NCBI GenBank assembly: GCA_937884635.1
Contig: CALGBW010000050.1
Location: forward strand, 1-64,000
DNA length: 64,000 nucleotides
From: an uncultured Chlamydiaceae bacterium
GTDB taxonomy: Bacteria; Chlamydiota; Chlamydiia; Chlamydiales; Chlamydiaceae
Direction of reading: 5' to 3'
Part shown: in pieces, positions 15,608-25,688 of the stretch
Layout of the letters: each line of letters starts with the position of its first letter
Position numbering within the stretch: position 1 is the stretch's first letter
Notes under the pieces: generated by a model
What the model was told of the DNA's origin: nothing
The model's database searches: none
What the model saw: the letters and a program-made list of their open reading frames with translations, nothing else
Position numbers and translations under genes: made by a program

Positions 15608-18600
15608 TTAGAAGATCATACGAGCACCGGCATTAGCCGTTTGGGTTAGTGTGTACATACCAGCATCGATAGCATAGGCACCGTAGAGAGTCCAGTAAGG
15701 ACCAAGATATAACTGCGTACTGTATTCAGCTCTACCCGCGCTACGTGTGGGGATACTTGCTATGATCAAACCTTCCTTACCAGTTGATAAGACTCTGTAT
15801 TTGCAACGAGGAGCATTTCTGTAGAGAACAGGTAGGTAACCAATAGACAGCTTATTGTACATCAAAATGTTGTATTGCATAAAGGCACCCTCGAAGGCAA
15901 CACCAAATGGCACAGCAAGATTTCTGAATGTACAGTTGTCAAAGAACCTAGGATCGTAATCCACCTCTGTAAATTGTTTCTGGCGGATGCTAGTATATTC
16001 AATTTCTGTGTAGAAGGAGAGTCGCGTACTCGCTTGTTGCGTTGGCTCTTTAAAGTCTACTGTGCAGCGAATATCAGCCAACCAACCTAAATCTTCCCAG
16101 TCACCAATGTTCCTTTCATGAATAGATGGGTAATACGTCGTTGTATCATGTTTGATATACCCGAATGAAAGCACACCTTGAAGAAGAACTGGCCGTCTTG
16201 GTTGGTATCTTCTGTAGGGAAGATAGAATGATGATCCTGTATATAAAGTTCCTTGGAAGGCATGGTCAGAGCCTTTATGGTGGTAATTATCAATATGGCG
16301 GATAGACTTGGATTTTCCAAATGTCTCACTAAATGCAGCACCCAGGATGAAATCAGGTCTAGGTTTTGCATCGATAGCAGCTGAGAACCCTCGTGTATGG
16401 TAGCTCAGCTCCATAGAGCGATCTTCTCCAGCATGTTGGATAAAGGAGCCTACTCCTGACAACCAAATATTGTTATACGCTGCATCATCGAAACGAGCGC
16501 TGTTCAACATGTTGTTGATAATGCCCTGTTTGACAGCAACCATAGAGTTTTGCGTACCTAGGATAGAGTTCACGTAAAAGTGATTATCTCTAGGGATATA
16601 AATCCATCTGCGATACTGCTCAAAAGTCCATTTGGCTTTGATTTCTTTAGGGTCTTGTTCTGGTTTTACGAGCTCCCAAGTGCCAATATAACCTTTCTGT
16701 GGGACAAGGTCTCCGGTTAGTTTTAAATCAGAAGAGACAGTGACTGAACCGCCTGTAGTGCCTTTTTCTAGTGAAAGTAAAGTAATTACTTGGTCTTGGC
16801 CTAAAGCCGGATTTTGATAGAAATCACCAGCAGGATCTACTATAGAGATAGAACCGGAAACATTGATAGTATTTTGATCAGCTGTGTTTTGAGTTTGACT
16901 GGAGCCACCCGTGTTAGCAGTCGTAACAAGAGTAAGGGTTGGAGGAGCAAATAGATTACTTTCTGTCTTATCCTTTATAGTTACGTCGCTGAGATTAATG
17001 CCAACATTATCTACAACGATGCCACCATCTGCAAGGTTTTGTGTTAGAAGTTTGGCTCCTGGTCCAAGAAGGAGTTGCGATCCAGGTTTTTGTTCAAAAG
17101 AGATAAGGTGGAGTTCAACTTCTTTGCCTAGAGAAAGGGTTCCTCCATGTAGTACTGCTTTTTGAGAAATATAGGATTTGTTCTCATGTAAGTCTGCAGA
17201 AAAGAATATGGTTCCCCAGTAATAGGTAGAATTGTTTTTATTAATATCTAGAGTCTCATAAACACTTCCTATAGCTGTTGGTCCTGGGGAGACATTGACA
17301 CTGTCGAAAAAGTTAACAGAATATCCTGCTGCGGCGTTGAGTGCTAACTTTACTTTTCCAGCTATACTGCAGTATTTAGTAGGTGCGGTATCTGTTGTTT
17401 GTAGTCCATTGTTTCTAAAAGTAATATCGCTGGATTCTGCTGTTAATGTAAGAGGGAGATTTGCTGGTTCAGGAGGAGGGGTTTGTTCTATATTTTTTCC
17501 AAATATAGCCGCGCCTAGGTTGTCAGTGTTAGACTGCTGAGTTCCTCCCGATGTTTGTTGCGTCCCTGTAGAATCTTTTGTAACTAGATTACCCTCAAAC
17601 AGGATAGGTGCTTTAGCTGTAATGGAACAGTCTTTAGTAAAGTAAATAGCACTTCCATCATGTCCAGATGTGTTATTTAAAAATTTTATGCAGCCGTTTG
17701 TAATAGAAAGGCTAGGGGTAGAGATTGTTCCGCGTTCGTTTGCTATGTTATTTTCGAATAAGATTGTTCCGATGCTCGCAAGAGAAATTTTTTGATCAGT
17801 GTATGAGGTGTCTTTAGAATAGCAACTAATAGCAGACCCTTTATCGGCCTGGTTGCCTGAAAAAGAAAGGTTAACCTGATTTTTGGTTTCTAGTTTATTC
17901 TGCACGGCTATTGCGCCGCCTAAAGCAGCTTTGGGATCTGTTATGGGGGAAGTTGGTGATGTGCTGGGGCTTAAAGTCCCCAAAGATGCAGAGTTATTAG
18001 AAAAAACTGCAAAACAATTTTCCAAAGCAAGATCTTTGCAGTAAATAGCTCCTCCTGCAATTTGCCCCTCAGTTTTTTCTTTTACCGTAGATACAGAGTT
18101 TTCTGAAAAAATTAAAGATAACATGGACCCGTTGTTTTTTAGAGACAACGCATTATTTTCAGCGTATAAAGCCCCTCCAAATACTGAAGGATATGTATCA
18201 TTGGTGCTTCCTGTGTTATTGTTGCTTCCACCTATTATAGCATTAGGTTTGTAAGGATTTGGGTTCAAATCTGTAATACTATTTCCAACAAAAGCACATA
18301 CTCCTCGAACATTATCAAATTCAATTGCGTTTAGGTAAAAGCCAGCACCTCCAAGAGTTCGGTAAGAGTGGGCAGCATCCGCCTGTATGGAATTATGACT
18401 GACTATCATTCCATTATTTAAATTGGAGAACGATAATTTTGGGCCGCTACCAGATGTTGCATTGATCCCTGCACCAGACTGGTATGTTATGTTATTGGCA
18501 ATAGTAATGCTACCAATGTTATCAAAGGTAATTGAAGTAGCGCTGAGTCCACCACCATACGTTTGGGCTGAGTTGTTGACAATATCTAGGGCATCTATAT

Positions 18601-20521
18601 TGGAGAATGTCACGGTATCCGCATGGATACCTCCTCCATCGTTACCATGATTGTCAGACAGCGTTACGGACACAATATGATTGAATATTGTATTTGTGAC
18701 TGTTTGATTTTTCTTGTTATAAATTCCACCGCCATTTTCAATAGCTGAGTTAGAGCTAATGCTAACGGATTCCAAATAAGAGAAAGTAATTGAACCTTCG
18801 CTATATATTCCCCCTCCGACAGCTTTATCAACGTCATTACTTCCTGATAAATTTGAAGGTTTATTTGCTTGGTTATTCTCAATAGAAACGGAGCCATAGA
18901 TTTTTGATCCATCATTGCCAAAAGTAACTTGGCTGGCATAGATCCCACCACCATTTCCATCTTCTGCAATATTCCCAGAGATAGTTGTTGCACCTACATT
19001 GGAGCAAGAGAACGCACTTGCATAGATCCCCCCCCCTTGTTTTCCCGCAGATCCTGAAGAAATAATGAGTTGATCGCAGTCAGAAACAGCAATGTTTTTA
19101 CTTGAAAATAAGTTCCCCCCACACAGAGGAGTTTTGTTATCAGAAAACTCCAAGTTTTCTGTTATGTTGGAGAAAAAGAGGTTTCCTCCTCCGTAAATTG
19201 CTCCACCACCACCTGTTGTACTAGCAGTTTGTTCTGTACTAGTAACGTTTGAATAGTTTGTAGAGAATACAACATTATTGGAGGAGGAGATAGTAAGATC
19301 ATCAGCACAATAGATAGCCCCACCACATTTGTCTGCAGAGTTGGCATTGAATAGCAGGGATTTAGAAATCCCATCTATTGTTAGAGCCCCTTTAGAATAA
19401 ATACTACCGCCACTTTGCTTACTTGTATTTTCCTGAAAGAGTAAGGAAGCAATCGAAGAAAGATTAATATCTTGTGCACAGAAGATAGAACCTCCATTTC
19501 CTGTTGCGGAATTGGAAGAAAATTCTGATAACCCAGGGCTGTGAGTAATAGAAAGAGCGCCTAAAGAACAAATAGCTCCCCCTGCCCCTGTATACTCAGT
19601 ATCTATTGTTGCTGCAGCTGCTGTAGTTCCCGAAGTTATTGAGGATGTGGTGGCAGTAGTAGTAGGTGTTGTTGTAGGTGTAGGTGGTGTGTAAGGAGTG
19701 AAACTTGCTTTGTTATTGGAGAATAACATAGAGCCATAGGCTGCGATAGTTGTAGCCCCTTCTGTGAAAATAGCTCCACCATTTCCTGCTTGCATAGGAT
19801 CTGTGACTACTGTTTGAGCAACTGTTTTGGCGGAGTTGTTTGTAAAGGTAATGGCTTCAGCAATGTTAGTGATAGATAGGGTAGAGTTGGTGGACAGGGC
19901 ACCACCTGAGTTGCGAGAAGAATTGTTATTAAAAGTTAAGCTTTTCAGACCATCAAAGGAGATAGGACCTAAGGAGAAAATAGCTCCGCCAGGTCCAGAT
20001 ATATTGATTGAGTCTAGGGTCAGCGATCCAGGGGCTCCTACGTTTGTAATGAAAGTCAAAGGGCCTTTATGAGGGTTGCTAAAAGCTCCTCCACCAACTA
20101 CGTCTGTGCTTGTTGCAGAAGTAGCTGCAAATAAATTTGGTATGAAAGAACTATGCGGGGAGAGCGTGTGCATTGCTAATAGTTGGGAAAAGCTCGTTCC
20201 ATTCCCTGGTTGGTAGGAGTAGAGCAAGGACTCTAGCAGATTGAGGTAACGTGAGAATGGGTAGTTCTCTCCTGCGGTAGAGAGAGAGGGGTGTTTGCTT
20301 GAGAGAGAGGATAAAGCGGAAATAGCAGATCCGCCAAAATTAGAATAAATTACATCCCCATAAACGGTATATGTAACACCGGCATCACTATTTGTTTTTT
20401 CTGTAAAATCACCACCTGATCCACCTTGCTTGTTTTTATTTAGCTCTTTTGAAATTGGAACGCTGAGCACTGTAGAGGGAAGAACGGCAGCAAAAACAGC
20501 TGTAGCTGATAGCCACTTCAT
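15608..20521 (-). CDS. pmpB: Polymorphic membrane protein, PmpB-type autotransporter
   Basis: A 1637-aa autotransporter. A signal peptide opens the protein (MKWLSATAVFAAVLPSTVLS). The passenger (about 60-1250) is packed with the Pmp signatures GGAI/GGGI and FxxN, with more than fifteen GG(A/G/S)(I/L) copies visible, predicting a long beta helix. A Thr/Pro/Ala-rich stretch lies near residues 270-310 and a shorter Ser/Pro/Thr stretch near 855. The last ~290 residues form the beta-barrel and end in Phe (AGARMIF), as outer-membrane proteins do. Pmps are chlamydia-specific adhesins and immune targets. It follows pmpA on the same strand. Pmp20 of C. pneumoniae is the likely relative. Confidence 0.9.
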   Translation of the reverse strand: MKWLSATAVFAAVLPSTVLSVPISKELNKNKQGGSGGDFTEKTNSDAGVTYTVYGDVIYSNFGGSAISALSSLSSKHPSLSTAGENYPFSRYLNLLESLLYSYQPGNGTSFSQLLAMHTLSPHSSFIPNLFAATSATSTDVVGGGAFSNPHKGPLTFITNVGAPGSLTLDSINISGPGGAIFSLGPISFDGLKSLTFNNNSSRNSGGALSTNSTLSITNIAEAITFTNNSAKTVAQTVVTDPMQAGNGGAIFTEGATTIAAYGSMLFSNNKASFTPYTPPTPTTTPTTTATTSSITSGTTAAAATIDTEYTGAGGAICSLGALSITHSPGLSEFSSNSATGNGGSIFCAQDINLSSIASLLFQENTSKQSGGSIYSKGALTIDGISKSLLFNANSADKCGGAIYCADDLTISSSNNVVFSTNYSNVTSTEQTASTTGGGGAIYGGGNLFFSNITENLEFSDNKTPLCGGNLFSSKNIAVSDCDQLIISSGSAGKQGGGIYASAFSCSNVGATTISGNIAEDGNGGGIYASQVTFGNDGSKIYGSVSIENNQANKPSNLSGSNDVDKAVGGGIYSEGSITFSYLESVSISSNSAIENGGGIYNKKNQTVTNTIFNHIVSVTLSDNHGNDGGGIHADTVTFSNIDALDIVNNSAQTYGGGLSATSITFDNIGSITIANNITYQSGAGINATSGSGPKLSFSNLNNGMIVSHNSIQADAAHSYRTLGGAGFYLNAIEFDNVRGVCAFVGNSITDLNPNPYKPNAIIGGSNNNTGSTNDTYPSVFGGALYAENNALSLKNNGSMLSLIFSENSVSTVKEKTEGQIAGGAIYCKDLALENCFAVFSNNSASLGTLSPSTSPTSPITDPKAALGGAIAVQNKLETKNQVNLSFSGNQADKGSAISCYSKDTSYTDQKISLASIGTILFENNIANERGTISTPSLSITNGCIKFLNNTSGHDGSAIYFTKDCSITAKAPILFEGNLVTKDSTGTQQTSGGTQQSNTDNLGAAIFGKNIEQTPPPEPANLPLTLTAESSDITFRNNGLQTTDTAPTKYCSIAGKVKLALNAAAGYSVNFFDSVNVSPGPTAIGSVYETLDINKNNSTYYWGTIFFSADLHENKSYISQKAVLHGGTLSLGKEVELHLISFEQKPGSQLLLGPGAKLLTQNLADGGIVVDNVGINLSDVTIKDKTESNLFAPPTLTLVTTANTGGSSQTQNTADQNTINVSGSISIVDPAGDFYQNPALGQDQVITLLSLEKGTTGGSVTVSSDLKLTGDLVPQKGYIGTWELVKPEQDPKEIKAKWTFEQYRRWIYIPRDNHFYVNSILGTQNSMVAVKQGIINNMLNSARFDDAAYNNIWLSGVGSFIQHAGEDRSMELSYHTRGFSAAIDAKPRPDFILGAAFSETFGKSKSIRHIDNYHHKGSDHAFQGTLYTGSSFYLPYRRYQPRRPVLLQGVLSFGYIKHDTTTYYPSIHERNIGDWEDLGWLADIRCTVDFKEPTQQASTRLSFYTEIEYTSIRQKQFTEVDYDPRFFDNCTFRNLAVPFGVAFEGAFMQYNILMYNKLSIGYLPVLYRNAPRCKYRVLSTGKEGLIIASIPTRSAGRAEYSTQLYLGPYWTLYGAYAIDAGMYTLTQTANAGARMIF

Positions 20522-20631
20522 AGAAAAAACCCATTGAGAAATTCACTAACTAGATATGCGTTAGATAAATTAGACCGGCAAATTAGGCAAGATTTTTAAC
20601 GGAGTATCAGAGGTGATTTTGTAAGGAAGGA

Positions 20632-20657
20632 GCCTCTCTTTACTAGCAAAGAGAGGC
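20632..20657 (-). terminator. Hairpin after pmpA
   Basis: GCCTCTCTTT (20632-20641) and AAAGAGAGGC (20648-20657) form a perfect 10-bp stem with a 6-base loop, 11 bases downstream of the pmpA stop. No long T run follows on the minus strand, so it may reduce rather than abolish read-through into pmpB. Confidence 0.6.
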
Positions 20658-20667
20658 GATAGATTTT

Positions 20668-23457
20668 CTAGAAGGAACAGGAGATTCCGCCGAACCCATC
20701 TCCGGAGAAGTTGTGACCCTCTCTTTCAGTTGTTGTAATGCCTAAGTAGGAAGTCAGGAACTTATATTTGAGTGTAGATCTCAATTTAAAGCTAATGGCT
20801 TCTGTGCCAACTGAGCAACCGCTGACATTCCAAGCATGCTGGTTTAAGATAAGAGATGCTTGGTTTTTTGGATCTTCGCGTTGAATATCCTTACTATATG
20901 CCAAGCTCAGTTGTGACAGTAACGAATACTGCTTACCGAATAGACGGATTTCTATCGATACTCCTGTTGGTAGGGAAATATTGTACAGGTGAGAAGAGGA
21001 GAAGTATCGAGGATCATGGCCTGTTTCAATAAATGGTGTTAGGGAGAGAGCTGTATATTCGAGGTCAATGAATGGAGTGATCTTAATGCAGTGTATTCCC
21101 TTAGGATAGGCATAGGAAACCCCTATAGCTCCTTGTACGCCTTGGTTTTTCCATATCCCTTGTGATAGATCTTTTTTCGTTGTTTGCAATTTAGATTCAA
21201 AGGACTCTTCACAGTAAGTAACTAGGGAACGGAAAGAAAACGCTCTCCAATTTTTAAAGAGAGCTAATGTCCCTGCATACATGTGGGAGTGAGCACGGTC
21301 AGAGGCCGGTTGGGATACATGCCCATATAATTTGGTGAATGTCCCGCAAAGTACAGTATTGGATTCTATGGGTAAGTGAATACCGACGTTATGCCCCAAT
21401 CGTTTTGTTGTGAATTTCCCATGGGCATCTGAATGCTGTTCCGTTATAGAGGATAGAACACTTCCAAAACAGCAAGCGTGGTTGATAGGGAAGAGCAAGT
21501 TATTATTTAGATAGTTATCTGCAATAGCATGGGTTGTTGCCTGAAGACCATAGAAAGTTCCCCATAAAGAGGTGGGGACTAGAACTCCTTTTCTCTTAGG
21601 ATCTAAAACAAACTGTCCTGTAGGAATCCATGTTGCTTTGAGTACCTTTTTCTTTTTTGTATCTTCTGGTGACCAACTGAAATTCCAAGATCCCTGATAG
21701 CCATAAGCATCGTGAGCGATGTGAATTTCTTTAGGAGAAAATCCTTCCGTATGAATGCCTTTATCTGAAGTAAGCAGAATTTGCATATGGTATGGATAGG
21801 ATGCCAGAGAGTGATCCTGATAAAAGCTTTCTTCAGCGTCATAAATTTTAGGAGAGCCTAGTAAGACTAACTCGGAGCTGCCAGCTCGTATTTCAGCGGG
21901 AAGCTGTGAGTTGGTGTTGCTCAAACCAAAGCTAAGGTTGGCAATCACCATGTCTTCTTTCCCAGTGTTATTGTAGGTTGTGAGGACAGAGCCGGGGCTT
22001 AGGTTTAGGAGACCGCCATCTTGTTTAAACGTTTGCACGGCAAGGATGGCTCCGCCTTCTATAGATAGAATCCCGTTATGTAACAACACAGGCTGGTTAA
22101 GAATGGAAGTTTTATTCGCCTTGTTCTGATATTCGTTGGGAGAGAGTTGATCGCCAGAGAAGATAATGGATCCTTTATGTGCAGTATGATCCTTGGTGTT
22201 AATATGGATGGGGTTAGTGCCACAAGCAACCGAGAGAATAGGGTCGTAAAAAATAACAGAGCAATTCTCATGTGCAACCAGATTGCATTCTTTAGGGGCG
22301 TCTTTGATGAGAATCGCATTATGGGTATAGAGGGAATCGTCTTTCGCAGAGGACAACATCATGTTATTTTGGAAGATAATATCCCCTTGATGTGCTCGTA
22401 AGTTTAGTTTTGGTTGGGAGCCGCTAAGGTAGATAGCTCCTCCTCCTAAATTCCCTGTTGTATTCTCAGAAAAGAGAATTGTTTCGGTAGCTGTGATATT
22501 GCAGATGGATGTAGATAAAGCTCCTCCTCCTTTTGACGAAGTGTTCTGACTGAAGGTGACAGGACCTTCATTATCTTTAACGGTAATGAAAGGGGCCTGT
22601 ATAGCCCCACCAAGTTGTTGAGCATGATTTTTATAGAATAAGACTCCTTGTTCTTGTCTGCTTATGTCTAAGGAGTTGGAATAGATTCCCCCTCCATCTT
22701 GTTCTGCTCTATTGGAGGAGAAAGTAACCTGAGCTCTATTTCCAGCAAATTCTACAGCTCCTTGAGGATTGAAAATACCCCCACCATTTTGTGCTGCATT
22801 ATTTTCAAAAATTACGTCTTCATTGTAGCAAAAGGTGATGGACGATCCCGGTACTTCGCTGCTAATTGCCCCTCCACTTCCAGTAGATGTAGCAACGCGG
22901 TTACGGATAAAGGCTATGCTTCCAGATTGTTCATTAAAGATCAGCTTGGAGGGTTGTGAGCCTGTTAAGAAAATGCCTCCCCCGTGGTTCAGTCCCACGT
23001 TATCTAGGAAGAGGATATATGAATTCTTATCGAAGCAAATATCTTGCTTGCCTGTGATAATCCCTCCTGAACCTTGACAATTTTCTACAACGATTTTTTT
23101 CAATCGTTCAAATCGAATTGGTGTATTGGAGAATACCCCAGCTCCCTTGTTTTCTACGCTTAGGGATCTGAAGATTAAAGAGGATAGGGGAGTCGTTCCA
23201 GAAAAGGTCAAGTTTCCTTCTAAGTTACAGAAAGCACCTCCTTGCTTCTGGTTAGAGGAAGGAGAGTAATTACATAAAAGAAACTCACCTCTCAGGGTGT
23301 AGTTGGTTCCTTGAGGGGAGGTGGTTAGCATGGTAAAGAGTTCTGGGTCTTCTCCTGAGCGAGTGCCGGATAAGGGGAGAACAAGATTGGCAAATGAAGA
23401 AGAAGTAGATAATAAAGAGAAAAAGAGAGCTTTTTGGAAAACAGTCTGCTTCATCAT
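20668..23457 (-). CDS. pmpA: Polymorphic membrane protein, PmpA-type autotransporter
   Basis: The product is 929 aa from ATG 23457 (MMKQTVFQKALFFSLLSTSSSFA, signal peptide); the next ATG at 23454 is equally possible, and TTG 23466 lies too close to the GAGGA ribosome site. The passenger contains GGAF, GGGIF, GGAISS, GGGIYS, GGAIQ and FxxN repeats. A Pmp middle domain is followed by a C-terminal beta-barrel (from about residue 640) ending GISCSF. PmpA is among the most conserved and shortest Pmps; Pmp19 of C. pneumoniae is the likely relative. It lies between lpxB (63 bases upstream) and pmpB. Confidence 0.9.
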   Translation of the reverse strand: MMKQTVFQKALFFSLLSTSSSFANLVLPLSGTRSGEDPELFTMLTTSPQGTNYTLRGEFLLCNYSPSSNQKQGGAFCNLEGNLTFSGTTPLSSLIFRSLSVENKGAGVFSNTPIRFERLKKIVVENCQGSGGIITGKQDICFDKNSYILFLDNVGLNHGGGIFLTGSQPSKLIFNEQSGSIAFIRNRVATSTGSGGAISSEVPGSSITFCYNEDVIFENNAAQNGGGIFNPQGAVEFAGNRAQVTFSSNRAEQDGGGIYSNSLDISRQEQGVLFYKNHAQQLGGAIQAPFITVKDNEGPVTFSQNTSSKGGGALSTSICNITATETILFSENTTGNLGGGAIYLSGSQPKLNLRAHQGDIIFQNNMMLSSAKDDSLYTHNAILIKDAPKECNLVAHENCSVIFYDPILSVACGTNPIHINTKDHTAHKGSIIFSGDQLSPNEYQNKANKTSILNQPVLLHNGILSIEGGAILAVQTFKQDGGLLNLSPGSVLTTYNNTGKEDMVIANLSFGLSNTNSQLPAEIRAGSSELVLLGSPKIYDAEESFYQDHSLASYPYHMQILLTSDKGIHTEGFSPKEIHIAHDAYGYQGSWNFSWSPEDTKKKKVLKATWIPTGQFVLDPKRKGVLVPTSLWGTFYGLQATTHAIADNYLNNNLLFPINHACCFGSVLSSITEQHSDAHGKFTTKRLGHNVGIHLPIESNTVLCGTFTKLYGHVSQPASDRAHSHMYAGTLALFKNWRAFSFRSLVTYCEESFESKLQTTKKDLSQGIWKNQGVQGAIGVSYAYPKGIHCIKITPFIDLEYTALSLTPFIETGHDPRYFSSSHLYNISLPTGVSIEIRLFGKQYSLLSQLSLAYSKDIQREDPKNQASLILNQHAWNVSGCSVGTEAISFKLRSTLKYKFLTSYLGITTTEREGHNFSGDGFGGISCSF

Positions 23458-23529
23458 TTCGCGCAAAGTCCTCTTTTCGGAAGAATCGCGCTTCCTCCTT
23501 TTTAGGTTTTTGTTTGTTTATTTCTTAAT

Positions 23530-25347
23530 TTAACTTGCGCATATGCGTTGAAAGACCTCTTGAATATCAACAATATCTTTCAACATAATTTCCCCTAATT
23601 GTTCACAAGCTAGTTTTTGCTGCGTGCGGTTTGTATCGGTATTCAGTAAGTCTAAAGATGCAGCAATCTCTTCTGGCATACAGTCTTCCTTTCCACCAAT
23701 AAACTCTGGGAAAATATAGGAAGACATAATGAGGTTGGGGAGTGAATAGGCTTTCAGGAAAATACGAAAGACGTATTTTGCTAAAAATACATCAAAAGGT
23801 CTCAATAAACATGTCACAATAGTAGGGGTTTGATTCAAGGCTGTCTCTAGCACAATAGTGCCACATTTAGCTAATGCACAATCGCAATCACGCATAAGCT
23901 CATATCGAAAACGAGAAGGAACTACCTTTCCTTGCTTACACCCCTCTTGGTCTAAAAGAGATTGGATTAAGGAATCATACTTCTCATGAGAAGAAGATAC
24001 TAACAGTTGGTGCGTTTGCGCTAGAGATGACATCATGAACGCACGAATATGGATATGTAAGTTTCTTATAATATCGCTTTTCCGACTTCCAGGGAAAGCT
24101 GCAATAATAGGCAGGGAAGAAATACCTAATTCATCTTTCCAGGATGCATTATGTTGAAACTCTTGCACGGACTGTATTAGAGGATGTCCTAGGTAAGCTG
24201 TCTGTAGAGTAGATTTTGCAAATAGCTCTTTTTCAAAAGGTAAAATTAGGAATAAAGCATCTAAATATTTTTCTAGAGTTGCTTTTCTTTTGGGGCGCCA
24301 AGCCCAAATACTAGGACAAACATAATGAATGATTTTCCCTTTGAATCCTTTTTTTCTCAGTTTTTTTACTAAGAGTAAGTGAAAGTCTGGGAAATCTATG
24401 CATACAACAACCTTAGGATTTGCTTTTAGTATGCTTTTGTATAGATACCGGTACTTACGATACAGAGAAACAAAAGAAGTTGCTACTTCTAAGAATCCTG
24501 ATACTTGGAAATCCTCCATGCGCAGGATAGGATGGAGCCCTTCCGCGCGCATGTGAGGACCACCGACTCCAAAGAACTGTGTGTCGGGGTAAAGATCACG
24601 AAGAGAACGAAGAAGGTTTGCTCCTAATATGTCCCCACTCATCTCCCCAGCTGAAAAAAAGAAACTATTGTCTGGAAGAAGAGGGTCGCGTTTTTTTCTT
24701 CTTAGTATGCGTAAGTTTGCTAGCGTAGGCACGATTCCACAACTATAACCTAAAATGTTAACGGGATCTCCTACACGGATAAAGTAGGCTAAGGTCAGAA
24801 CTCCTCCTAATAAACCTGCTATCCAAAATGCCTCGGAAAGGGAAGAGTCCTCATAGGTTTCTAAGCGATACCACTGAATGAAGAACCGAGAAGAAAAGGT
24901 AATAAGTCCTAAACTTCCAAGGCACTGCCAGGCTAAAGTAGGCTGTTGTATAGGTAAATTGAGCACATTGGGAGCAGCCATCCACTGCATGTTAGGTAGG
25001 AACAAAGCTCCAATTAAAAAAGGTGAAGAAGAAACTAAGACCAGAGCTCCTAGACACAGCAGGGTAGTACTGAAAGCAATACGGTGCTTAGAGTGCATGT
25101 TCAAATGGCGGAAATAAATAATGAAATTTATGGAATACAGAAGCGTAATAAGGAACTGACTCTGAATAATACCATGAAAGATCATCAGAACAGCACCAGC
25201 TAGCGAAAAAATCCAAAATATTTTTGGTGCGCAGGAATGACGCCGCCGCTCACTGAGTATCCATTGGATGGAGAAAGCTGTGCCAAAAACTAAATTAGCT
25301 ATAAGCCCTATAGGATACAGAGCATGAACGAGAGTGGAAGGAAACAT
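23530..25347 (-). CDS. lpxB: Lipid-A-disaccharide synthase with N-terminal membrane extension
   Basis: At 605 aa this is about 220 residues longer than E. coli LpxB. The first ~225 residues hold two LAB_N-type membrane units, visible as two similar helix sets around IQWILSERRR and IQWYRLETYE. The LpxB glycosyltransferase domain begins at SAGEMSGDILGANL and includes GVGGPHMRAEG, HYVCPSIWAWRPKR, LPFE, LGHPL, FPGSRKSDI and AKCGTIVLETAL. It joins UDP-diacylglucosamine to lipid X in lipid A synthesis. The fused architecture is usual for chlamydial LpxB (CT411). The N-terminal part may anchor it to the inner membrane. Confidence 0.95.
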   Translation of the reverse strand: MFPSTLVHALYPIGLIANLVFGTAFSIQWILSERRRHSCAPKIFWIFSLAGAVLMIFHGIIQSQFLITLLYSINFIIYFRHLNMHSKHRIAFSTTLLCLGALVLVSSSPFLIGALFLPNMQWMAAPNVLNLPIQQPTLAWQCLGSLGLITFSSRFFIQWYRLETYEDSSLSEAFWIAGLLGGVLTLAYFIRVGDPVNILGYSCGIVPTLANLRILRRKKRDPLLPDNSFFFSAGEMSGDILGANLLRSLRDLYPDTQFFGVGGPHMRAEGLHPILRMEDFQVSGFLEVATSFVSLYRKYRYLYKSILKANPKVVVCIDFPDFHLLLVKKLRKKGFKGKIIHYVCPSIWAWRPKRKATLEKYLDALFLILPFEKELFAKSTLQTAYLGHPLIQSVQEFQHNASWKDELGISSLPIIAAFPGSRKSDIIRNLHIHIRAFMMSSLAQTHQLLVSSSHEKYDSLIQSLLDQEGCKQGKVVPSRFRYELMRDCDCALAKCGTIVLETALNQTPTIVTCLLRPFDVFLAKYVFRIFLKAYSLPNLIMSSYIFPEFIGGKEDCMPEEIAASLDLLNTDTNRTQQKLACEQLGEIMLKDIVDIQEVFQRICAS

Positions 25348-25688
25348 TGTGGCTCAAAGTTTGACCTAAACAGCGAGAATCCGTTAGCATGAGGTTCACC
25401 TACTTAATCATACCACGATAAGAATAATTCTGGTATGGAATCTCTTTTTAACAATTTTTTTTGTCTTTTGTCTTAGTGTTTTTAGTCATTGGGGTAAAAG
25501 CTAATCATATTTTGTGAGTTCGAATTGGCAAGCAGGGATCGTGGAAATCTTTCTGTATAGAGAACTTTGAAGGTTTCCGCTTTTCGTCTTAGTCTGAAAA
25601 TTGTATAAAGGTAAGAGCCTCTAGGCTATGTAAGTTCTATGGCTTTTGCATCTTTGTTGCTGAAACTCTCTTTTCTTGGGATTTGCTA
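25348..25688. promoter_or_regulatory. Divergent intergenic region lpxB/pcnB
   Basis: The 341 bases separate divergent genes and must hold both promoters. A 7-bp inverted repeat (CATACCA 25409-25415, TGGTATG 25431-25437) is the only structure I noticed; no promoter could be placed with confidence. Confidence 0.35.

Noticed and set aside
15608..23457. pmp repeats as a CRISPR-like or DNA repeat array
   Set aside because: The repetition is at protein level (GGAI/FxxN) with degenerate DNA and irregular spacing. No CRISPR array, insertion sequence, phage gene or attachment site was seen anywhere in the window.
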